NCBI GenBank assembly: GCA_003219345.1
Contig: QHOP01000087.1
Span: 12,986-22,983 of the forward strand
Source: Verrucomicrobiota bacterium
GTDB taxonomy: Bacteria; Verrucomicrobiota; Verrucomicrobiia; Limisphaerales; AV2
Length of the DNA stretch: 9,998 bases
Reading direction: 5' to 3'
In this document: in pieces, positions 1 to 5,273 of the stretch
How positions within the stretch are numbered: the first letter of the stretch is position 1
Layout: each line of letters opens with the position of its first letter
Position numbers and translations under genes: made by a program
The notes under the pieces: generated by a model
Told to the model about the DNA's origin: nothing
The model's input: the letters and a program-made list of their open reading frames with translations, nothing else
Database searches by the model: none

Positions 1-1105
1 AATCGAAGCGCGGGTCGGCGACGAGGAGCAAATCAGTTTCTCCTTCCCGCAACCGCGACGCAGCGGGTTGAAGGTGATCACCCTGAAGAACATTCACCAC
101 GCCTACGGCGACAACGTGGTGTATCGTGGCATGAACTTTCAGGCTGAGCGCGGCCAGCGCATCGTGCTCGTCGGTCCGAACGGCGCGGGCAAATCCACGT
201 TGCTCAAGCTGCTCGCTGGAATCTTGGCCGCGCAATCCGGCGCTCGCGTGCTCGGTCACAACGTCAAGGCGGGGTATTACTCGCAAAACCGCGTGGACAC
301 GCTCCGGACCGAGTTGACCGTGCTCGAGGAAGCGCTCGACACGCCGCAGCGCGTCACCGAGCAGTTTGTCCGCACCGTCCTCGGCTGTTTCCTGTTTCGC
401 GGCGACGACGTGTTCAAAAAGGTCAGCGTTCTGAGCGGCGGGGAGAAAAGCCGGTTGGCGCTGGTGAAGCTGTTGCTCGACCCGCCCAATCTTATCCTGA
501 TGGACGAGCCGACCACACACCTCGACATTCCGAGCATCGACGCGCTCGCCGTCGCGCTGGACCAATACGAAGGCACGCTCATTTTCATCAGCCATGACGT
601 TTATTTCATTCGTGCGCTGGCCAATCACGTCGTTCGCGTCAGCGGCGGCCAACTCACGCACTATCCGGGGGATTACCAGTATTACCTCGACAAAACATCG
701 GCTGTTTCTGAACGCGCCGGCTTGACTTCGGACGGGAGGGACGGCGTGTCGCCGTCCCAAACTTCTTTGCGTGGGCGTGCAATCAATCAAACAGGGGCGG
801 CTGCAAGCCGTCCCTCCCAGGACCGCAGGGAACAAAAGCGGCTCGAAGCGGAGCAACGCCAGACGCGTTCGCGCGAACGCAAGGCGCAAAAGCAAGTCGT
901 GAATCGTTTGGAAAGGGAAATTGCCGAGTTGGAAGCGCGCCAGGCCGAGCTGACTGCTGAACTGGAAAAACCGGAGACCTACGAAGAATCCGGTGCGGCG
1001 CAGCAAATCAACCGGGAACTCACCGATGTCATGGAAAGTTTGAAACGTCTGACCGCTGAGTGGGATCAAGCCGCTTCAACGCTCGCCAAGGTGGAGACAA
1101 GCTGA
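1..1105 (+). CDS. ABC-F family ATPase, C-terminal part (5' end outside window)
   Basis: This is the second ATPase half of a soluble ABC-F protein, a family that acts on ribosomes and has no membrane domain. The frame is open from base 2, so the start and first ATP-binding domain lie upstream; the TTG at 68 is not a credible start because coding sequence typical of the inter-domain linker precedes it. Visible motifs are Walker A GPNGAGKST (173-199), signature LSGGE (431-445), Walker B LILMDEP (491-511) followed by TTHLD, and the switch histidine in FISHD (593-595). The end (about 822-1100) is a charged heptad-like coiled coil, as in Uup/YdiF-type members. The stretch FLFRGDDVFKKV before the signature resembles YdiF/YheS-like proteins more than antibiotic-resistance ABC-Fs; this is a judgement by eye. 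Between the ATPase domain and the coiled coil lies a translated palindromic repeat (734-818). TGA stop at 1103. Confidence 0.93.
   Translation, partial: IEARVGDEEQISFSFPQPRRSGLKVITLKNIHHAYGDNVVYRGMNFQAERGQRIVLVGPNGAGKSTLLKLLAGILAAQSGARVLGHNVKAGYYSQNRVDTLRTELTVLEEALDTPQRVTEQFVRTVLGCFLFRGDDVFKKVSVLSGGEKSRLALVKLLLDPPNLILMDEPTTHLDIPSIDALAVALDQYEGTLIFISHDVYFIRALANHVVRVSGGQLTHYPGDYQYYLDKTSAVSERAGLTSDGRDGVSPSQTSLRGRAINQTGAAASRPSQDRREQKRLEAEQRQTRSRERKAQKQVVNRLEREIAELEARQAELTAELEKPETYEESGAAQQINRELTDVMESLKRLTAEWDQAASTLAKVETS
734..818. repeat. REP-like two-hairpin repeat inside the ABC-F gene
   Basis: The element is bounded by inverted GGGAGGG (734-740) and CCCTCCC (812-818). It contains two hairpins: GGGACGGCG/CGCCGTCCC with loop TGT (738-758), and GGGGCGGCT/AGCCGTCCC with loop GCA and one G-U pair (794-814). 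The reading frame stays open across it and encodes a Gly/Ser/Arg-rich stretch just before the coiled coil. The same bounding ends and two-hairpin design occur at 2243-2299 in the atp operon, which supports a dispersed repeat family rather than ordinary coding sequence. Confidence 0.75.
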
Positions 1106-1132
1106 AGTCTCACCTTTCTTCGCCTGGCAGCA

Positions 1133-1146
1133 CGACGATTGCGTCG
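1133..1146. other. Small inverted repeat after the ABC-F stop
   Basis: CGACG (1133-1137) and CGTCG (1142-1146) form a 5-bp stem with a 4-base loop, with flanking GCCT/AGGC (1122-1125, 1151-1154) that could extend it imperfectly. It lies 28 bases past the ABC-F stop codon. No T-run follows, so a role as an intrinsic terminator is only weakly supported. Confidence 0.2.
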
Positions 1147-1189
1147 CAAAAGGCAAAGCCCAACTGATTTAGTAAAAGCTTACGAATTA

Positions 1190-1217
1190 TCTATTAGAAA
1201 CGAACAAATCTAATAGA
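1190..1217. repeat. AT-rich 9-bp perfect inverted repeat
   Basis: TCTATTAGA (1190-1198) pairs exactly with TCTAATAGA (1209-1217) around a 10-base loop. It lies 84 bases beyond the ABC-F stop. The stem is AT-rich and no T-run follows, so it is not a typical intrinsic terminator; it could be a protein-binding site or part of a mobile-element end. Confidence 0.4.
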
Positions 1218-1336
1218 ACGGGCAACGCAAATTCGTACTAACCCGTATTGGCACCTCAGCTGCTTATCGTCTGACCGCCCCATGAAGTCCGTGGTAATTG
1301 TCCACAACTCAAATAACAAAAAACACAAAAATTCTT

Positions 1337-1525
1337 ATGAAGAAACAACAAAGCAAGAACCATAGAGTATCCTACAAATACAAAACTGGTCCTTTCAAGA
1401 ATCAGAAGTGCTCGAAAGGTTTTGATAGCGAACCCGAGATGATAGAGTTCATCAAAATAGTTGCGTCTCCTGACAAGAATATCACAAACATTCAAGAGAA
1501 AAGGACGCGTTCTCAGGGCTTTTAA
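1337..1525 (+). CDS. Possible small basic protein, 62 aa, function unknown
   Basis: I do not recognise this protein. The ATG at 1337 gives 62 residues and is preferred over the in-frame TTG at 1298, because the extra 13 codons look like non-coding A-rich leader. The product begins with a lysine/glutamine-rich stretch, then a segment that could form two short strands (HRVSYKYK, KCSKGF), then a likely helix (EPEMIEFIKIV), and ends in a basic tail. There is no Shine-Dalgarno sequence before the start. Codon use is AT-rich, unlike all neighbours, which fits acquired DNA or chance. An antisense frame of similar length covers the same bases, so coding status is uncertain. Confidence 0.3.
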   Translation: MKKQQSKNHRVSYKYKTGPFKNQKCSKGFDSEPEMIEFIKIVASPDKNITNIQEKRTRSQGF

Positions 1526-1605
1526 GATACTGAAACTTCTCTACAAAGCAGGAGTGATCAATGCAGGGACGAAAGAAGCTTCACAAGACGATGGAGTGAG
1601 AAGGG

Positions 1606-1650
1606 TGGCCCGCCCTCACCCCGGCCCTCTCCCCCAAGGAGAGGGCGCCC
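1606..1650. repeat. CCCTCTCC-type palindromic repeat (first copy)
   Basis: The core hairpin is GCCCTCTCC (1624-1632) and GGAGAGGGC (1638-1646) with a 5-base loop, preceded by a CCCTCACCCCG segment. In the plus frame it reads PHPGPLPQGEG, a peptide often seen as a spurious translation of a GC-rich repeat found in many bacterial genomes. The start and end of the element are approximate. Confidence 0.65.
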
Positions 1651-1689
1651 CGAACTTTGAACGCGCATTGCGCCCTTGAACCGGAGAGT

Positions 1690-1751
1690 CCCCCTCACCC
1701 GGCCCCCGGCCACCTTCTCCCCCGGTGGGGGAGAGGGAAGGGGTGAGGGGG
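1690..1751. repeat. Nested palindromic repeat near the 3' end of the atp operon
   Basis: An outer perfect 11-bp inverted repeat, CCCCCTCACCC (1690-1700) with GGGTGAGGGGG (1741-1751), encloses an inner stem of 11 pairs with one G-U, CCTTCTCCCCC (1713-1723) with GGGGGAGAGGG (1727-1737), around a 3-base loop GGT. It belongs to the same general CCCTCTCC/CCCTCACC type as the copy at 1606-1650 but in a different arrangement. It lies 74 bases downstream of the atpC stop in operon direction, so it could end or protect the operon transcript; no T-run is present. Confidence 0.7.
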
Positions 1752-1824
1752 TTCATTGGCAGGGTGAACCATTCGGTCGCGCTTGGGTGATGCAGACGTT
1801 CCGGAGGGTGGGCGCCCCTGAGGT

Positions 1825-2235
1825 TCAGCGATGCTGGCGGCGCTTGACCTTAAGCTGCGCCAGCGAGTGCATGAGCGCGGCGCTGACCAGAGCCGCCTCC
1901 TCGTCATCGAGCTTTTCCGCGAGGCGTGCTTCGGCGCGTTTCCGCGCCTCCTCGGCTTTGGCCTCGTCGATTTGTTCGGCGCGAATCGCCATGTCCGTCA
2001 TGATGGCCACTTTGTCAGCGGTGATCTCCACGAAGCCTTCGCCGATCGCCAGGAAATAGTCCCGGCCGTCCTTGCGAACCGCCAGTTCGCCGGCAGCGAT
2101 TTGCGCCATGAGGGGGACGTGCATCGGGTAGATGCCCATTTCGCCTTCGACGCCCGGCAACGTGACCATCTCCACGTCTTCGGAGTAGGTCTTCGCCTCC
2201 GGCGTCACGATTTCGAGTTTTAATGTCGCAGCCAT
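1825..2235 (-). CDS. atpC: ATP synthase F1 epsilon subunit
   Basis: Epsilon is the small rotor subunit that binds gamma and the c ring and can inhibit ATP hydrolysis. The 136-residue product has the expected N-terminal beta-sandwich, with the family patterns VTPEAK near residue 10, LPGVEGEMGIYPMHVPL (about 26-42) and FLAIGEGFVEI (about 61-71). A two-helix alanine/glutamate/arginine-rich C-terminus follows (about 85-130). ATG start at 2235 and TGA stop at 1825. It is the last gene of the operon, separated from atpD by 67 bases occupied by a repeat. There is no evident Shine-Dalgarno sequence; the bases before the start are pyrimidine-rich and belong to the repeat edge. Length is normal for the family. 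Confidence 0.95.
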   Translation of the reverse strand: MAATLKLEIVTPEAKTYSEDVEMVTLPGVEGEMGIYPMHVPLMAQIAAGELAVRKDGRDYFLAIGEGFVEITADKVAIMTDMAIRAEQIDEAKAEEARKRAEARLAEKLDDEEAALVSAALMHSLAQLKVKRRQHR

Positions 2236-2242
2236 TTTATTG

Positions 2243-2299
2243 GGGAGGGCTGCAGTGTCTGCGGCCCTGTTTCAGGGACGGCAACATGCCGTCCCTCCC
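2243..2299. repeat. REP-like two-hairpin repeat between atpD and atpC
   Basis: It is bounded by inverted GGGAGGG (2243-2249) and CCCTCCC (2293-2299). Two hairpins lie inside: GGGCTGCAG/CTGCGGCCC (2247-2267, loop TGT, one wobble pair) and AGGGACGGCA/TGCCGTCCCT (2274-2296, loop ACA). The ends and the GGGACGGC/GCCGTCCC arm match the element at 734-818. It fills almost the whole 67-base gap, ending 4 bases from the atpD stop and 8 bases from the atpC start. Confidence 0.75.
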
Positions 2300-2302
2300 G
2301 GT

Positions 2303-3754
2303 TCAACTTTCCTTAATTTCTTCGATGCCGCCCTTCATGTAAAAATTAGCTTCGGGCACGTCGTCGTGCTTGCCATCCAGAATTTCCTTGAAGCCTTTGA
2401 CGGTGTCCGCCACCGGCACCTGTTTGCCCGGACGGCCGGTGAACACTTCCGCCACGCTGAACGGCTGGCTCAGGAACCGTTGAATCTTGCGCGCGCGAAA
2501 CACGGCCACCTTGTCGTCCGGCGGAAGTTCGTCCATGCCCAGAATCGCGATGATGTCCTGCAAATCCTTGTAGCGTTGCAGCACGCGCTGCACACCGCGG
2601 GCGACGTCGTAGTGCTCCTGGCCGACAATGTCCGGCGTGAGCGCGCGCGAATTCGACGCGAGCGGGTCCACGGCGGGGTAAATGCCCAGTTCGGCGATGG
2701 AACGCTCCAGCACGATGGTGGCGTCCAGGTGCGCGAACGTGGTGGCGGGCGCGGGGTCGGTCAAGTCGTCGGCGGGCACGTAAACGGCCTGGAAACTCGT
2801 GATGGACCCTTTCGTGGTCGAGGTGATGCGTTCCTGCAAGTCGCCCAGCTCGGCGGCGAGCGTCGGTTGGTCACCGACGGCGCTCGGCGTGCGGCCCAGC
2901 AGAGCGGAGACTTCGGAGCCGGCCTGGGAGAAGCGGAAAATGTTGTCGATGAAGAGCAACACGTCCTGGTTCTTCTCGTCGCGGAAGTACTCGGTCACGG
3001 CGAGCGCCGAGAGCGCGACCCGGAGACGGGCACCGGGCGGTTCGTTCATCTGGCCATAGACCAGACCGATTCGGGAGCCGGGCTTCAAAATGGGAAGGCC
3101 GTTAGGGCCTCGTTTCAGGTGTCCCTTATCGTCCTTCTCGCATTTAATGACATCCGCCTCGGCCATTTCATAATAAAGGTCGTTGCCTTCGCGGGTGCGC
3201 TCGCCCACACCGGCAAACATGGAGATGCCCCCGTGGAGCTTGGCGATGTTGTTGATCAGTTCCATGATGACGACCGTCTTGCCCACACCGGCGCCGCCGA
3301 ACGCGCCGACCTTGCCGCCTTTGAGGAACGGGCAGATGAGGTCAATGACCTTAATGCCCGTGACCAGCACTTGCGGCGAGGTGGACTGGTCCACGAGCGG
3401 CGGCGCGCTACGGCGAATCGGGTTGTATTTGTCCGGCTTCACCGGGCCTTGCTCGTCCACGGGATCACCAGTGACGTTGAACACGCGGCCCATGACGCCT
3501 TCGCCGACGGGCATGGAGATGGGCTTGCCGGAATCGATGACTTCGTAGCCGCGCTTGAGACCTTCACTGGAGCCCATGGCGACGGTACGGACCCAATTGT
3601 CGCCGAGGTGCTGCTCGACTTCGAGCGTGAGCCTGGTGGTCTTGCCCAACACCTGGAACTCGACGGTAAGGGCATTGTAAATCGCGGGGAGCTGGCCGGC
3701 GAACTCGACGTCCACGACCGGGCCGATGACTTGAACGATTTTGCCTTTGTTCAT
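2303..3754 (-). CDS. atpD: ATP synthase F1 beta subunit
   Basis: Beta carries the catalytic nucleotide sites that make ATP in the F1 head. The 483-residue product shows Walker A GGAGVGKT at 153-160 (catalytic lysine 159), the catalytic glutamate in GERTREG (E185), Walker B LLFIDN (D270), and the region GSITSFQAVYVPADDLTDPAP. The C-terminal DELSEED-type loop reads DELPPDDK (408-415). An insertion of about 23 residues (roughly 204-226) separates the motif YYEMAEADVI from LVYGQMNEPPG; Bacteroidetes beta subunits also carry an insertion at this point, so it need not be damaging. ATG at 3754 lies 7 bases after the atpG stop. No clear Shine-Dalgarno sequence is present, so translational coupling to atpG is likely. 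Confidence 0.98.
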   Translation of the reverse strand: MNKGKIVQVIGPVVDVEFAGQLPAIYNALTVEFQVLGKTTRLTLEVEQHLGDNWVRTVAMGSSEGLKRGYEVIDSGKPISMPVGEGVMGRVFNVTGDPVDEQGPVKPDKYNPIRRSAPPLVDQSTSPQVLVTGIKVIDLICPFLKGGKVGAFGGAGVGKTVVIMELINNIAKLHGGISMFAGVGERTREGNDLYYEMAEADVIKCEKDDKGHLKRGPNGLPILKPGSRIGLVYGQMNEPPGARLRVALSALAVTEYFRDEKNQDVLLFIDNIFRFSQAGSEVSALLGRTPSAVGDQPTLAAELGDLQERITSTTKGSITSFQAVYVPADDLTDPAPATTFAHLDATIVLERSIAELGIYPAVDPLASNSRALTPDIVGQEHYDVARGVQRVLQRYKDLQDIIAILGMDELPPDDKVAVFRARKIQRFLSQPFSVAEVFTGRPGKQVPVADTVKGFKEILDGKHDDVPEANFYMKGGIEEIKES

Positions 3755-3761
3755 GTGATTG

Positions 3762-4646
3762 TCAGTTGCCCACCGCCATCTGGGCGGTGGTGATTTCCAA
3801 AAGTTCTTTGGTGATATTGGCCTGGCGGAGTTTGTTGTATTCGAGCGTCAGGTCCTTGATCAACTCGTTTGCGTTGTCGGTGGCGTTCTTCATGGCCACC
3901 ATGCGGGCGCTGTACTCGCTCGCCTTGGCTTCGAGCAGAATCTGGTAAACCTGAAAGTTCAAATAGTGCGGCAGCAACGAGCCGAGCACCTGGTCGGCGC
4001 CCGGTTCAAACAGAAATTCCGTCGCGCCCTTGAGCAGCTTGAAACTGTCCGCCGGGCCTTCTTCCAACTCCGCGTGCACCGCCTTGATCTCGCCCACCGG
4101 CAACAGCGACCGCGCCTCCGGCTTTTGCACGAGCGTGGAGATGAAATTGGTGAAGAGAATGTCCACCGCGTCGGCTTCCCCTTTGATGAACAGCTCCTGC
4201 GCGAATCTGGATATGGCCCGCGCCTCGCTGAACAACGGCGCGTCCTTGTACGTGAACTCCGCGGCGAGTTGCCGTTTGGTGCGCGCCACGAATTGCGACG
4301 CTTTCCTGCCGGCGGTGATGTAAACGGTCGTATCTTTGGGAAACTTCACAGCTTCACGAAGCAGATTCGAGTTGAGCGCGCCGCACAAACCCTTGTCCGT
4401 GCTGACCACGATCACAGCGCGTTTCCTGATCTCGCGCACCTCCATCAGCGGATGGGTGAAATCGCCCGCGTTCGCGGCCACTTCGGCGAGCACCTCGTTC
4501 ATCAACGTCGCGTAGGGCCGTCCCGCCAGCGCGGCCTGCTGGGCCTTGCGCATCTTGGCCGCCGCCACCATCTGCATCGCTTTGGTGATCTGCGACGTGT
4601 TCCGGATCGACTTGATGCGTCGTCGTAAATCGCGGGTGCTCGGCAT
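3762..4646 (-). CDS. atpG: ATP synthase F1 gamma subunit
   Basis: Gamma is the central rotor shaft that couples c-ring rotation to the catalytic sites. The 294-residue product has the two conserved ends that form the coiled-coil shaft: an N-terminal helix with RRRIKSIRNTSQITKAMQMV (about 8-27) and a C-terminal helix with ATDNANELI and ITTAQMAV. Between them lies a Rossmann-like domain with STDKGLCGALN at 82-92. ATG at 4646 and TGA at 3762. The start is only 6 bases downstream of the ORF6N stop codon and has no Shine-Dalgarno sequence, so its translation may now depend on ribosomes finishing the ORF6N gene. The stop is 7 bases before atpD. Length and motifs are normal, so the upstream insertion has left the gene intact. 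Confidence 0.97.
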   Translation of the reverse strand: MPSTRDLRRRIKSIRNTSQITKAMQMVAAAKMRKAQQAALAGRPYATLMNEVLAEVAANAGDFTHPLMEVREIRKRAVIVVSTDKGLCGALNSNLLREAVKFPKDTTVYITAGRKASQFVARTKRQLAAEFTYKDAPLFSEARAISRFAQELFIKGEADAVDILFTNFISTLVQKPEARSLLPVGEIKAVHAELEEGPADSFKLLKGATEFLFEPGADQVLGSLLPHYLNFQVYQILLEAKASEYSARMVAMKNATDNANELIKDLTLEYNKLRQANITKELLEITTAQMAVGN

Positions 4647-4652
4647 GGGGAA

Positions 4653-5222
4653 TTATCGGTTCGTTGTCTGCGTCACTCGATACGAGTAAGCCTGCTCTTT
4701 CACGTGAAAACCAATCTCGCGCCGCGGCTGTCCGGGTTCCGCCGGTTCGAGCAGTTGCCGAATGGCTTCGAACAATGTGGCGATGGATTCGTCCTGGCTG
4801 TCCAGGCGTTTCTCCAACTCGGCAAATTTTTGCGCGATTTTTTTGTTCGAGGCGAGCTGTTCGCGCAGGTAAACAAAAGCGCGCACGACCCGCACGCTCG
4901 CTTCGATGGCCAGCGGACTGTTCAACACACTGGCCAGCATGATGGCGCCGTGCTCGGTAAAAACCCACGGCGGAGTTTGACGCCCTCCGCGGCCGGTTTT
5001 TGAAATCACAGATTGTGATATCAAAGCTGCAAGTTCTTGTCGCGTAAGTTGAAACGCGAAGTCCGTGGGGAATCGTTTTGAGTTCCGTTTCAGCGCCTGG
5101 TTCAACCGGCCGGTGGTGACGCGATAAATCCGAGCCAAATCGGAATCCAGCATGACACGCTGCCCGCGGATAGTGAGGATCAGGTCCTCAATCATCACTG
5201 CGGGTTCGTTGGCCATAGACAT
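4653..5222 (-). CDS. ORF6N-domain protein inserted between atpA and atpG
   Basis: The N-terminal part matches the ORF6N domain found in phage antirepressor-like proteins and in scattered bacterial chromosomal genes: IRGQRVMLDSDLARIY, then LNQALKRNSKRFPTDFAFQL, then a TPPWVFTEHGAIMLASVL region. A helical, probably coiled-coil tail follows (FAELEKRLDSQDESIATLFEAI), with the common ending REIGFHVKE. DNA binding is presumed from the family; no target is known. The start is uncertain: ATG at 5222 is chosen, with ATG at 5216 and GTG at 5249 as alternatives, and none has a good ribosome site. The gene looks complete and undamaged. It shares the operon's direction, begins about 51 bases after atpA and ends 6 bases before atpG. 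It has no known role in ATP synthase, so it is probably a passenger. Confidence 0.88.
   Translation of the reverse strand: MSMANEPAVMIEDLILTIRGQRVMLDSDLARIYRVTTGRLNQALKRNSKRFPTDFAFQLTRQELAALISQSVISKTGRGGRQTPPWVFTEHGAIMLASVLNSPLAIEASVRVVRAFVYLREQLASNKKIAQKFAELEKRLDSQDESIATLFEAIRQLLEPAEPGQPRREIGFHVKEQAYSYRVTQTTNR
5005..5019. other. Palindrome ATCACA-GAT-TGTGAT inside the ORF6N gene
   Basis: A perfect 6-bp inverted repeat with a 3-base centre lies in the coding region for the conserved SQSVIS stretch. Its core TCACAGATTGT (5006-5016) is repeated exactly at 5236-5246, just upstream of the chosen ORF6N start, where it sits in another near-palindrome. This could be chance, since part of it encodes conserved residues. 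Confidence 0.3.
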
Positions 5223-5233
5223 TGTTCGCGTCC

Positions 5234-5250
5234 GGTCACAGATTGTCACC
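5234..5250. promoter_or_regulatory. Near-palindrome upstream of the ORF6N gene
   Basis: GGT-C-ACA-GAT-TGT-C-ACC is a 17-base interrupted dyad overlapping the alternative GTG start at 5247-5249. It shares an 11-base core with the palindrome at 5005-5019. It could be an operator for the ORF6N protein, but nothing in the sequence proves this. Confidence 0.22.
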
Positions 5251-5273
5251 GCTTAACGGGGTGGTGCTCTCGT

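Larger units (their letters stand above)
1150..1560. other. AT-rich island in the convergent intergenic region
   Basis: Base composition changes sharply here: the segment is rich in A runs and AT codons, whereas genes on both sides are strongly GC-rich. It holds a 9-bp inverted repeat (1190-1217) and one plausible small ORF (1337-1525). I see no tRNA, rRNA or recognisable transposase. The composition suggests acquired DNA or a decayed remnant, but no ends or target duplication could be defined by eye. Confidence 0.5.

Noticed and set aside
1256..1495. Minus-strand 79-codon frame in the AT-rich island
   Set aside because: It is antisense to the plus ORF and looks like reverse translation of lysine-rich DNA (Phe/Leu/Cys-rich); no start signal or recognisable motif.
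734..1751. CRISPR array
   Set aside because: The repeats are scattered, unequal and palindromic, with no regular spacing and no cas genes.
2240..3793. Long open frame (517 codons) on the plus strand across atpD
   Set aside because: It is a mirror of the GC-rich beta gene on the opposite strand, rich in His/Arg/Gly/Asp with no domain, while the minus-strand frame encodes an unmistakable beta subunit.
3759..4628. Plus-strand open frame of 289 codons across atpG
   Set aside because: Antisense shadow of the gamma subunit gene; no recognisable motif.
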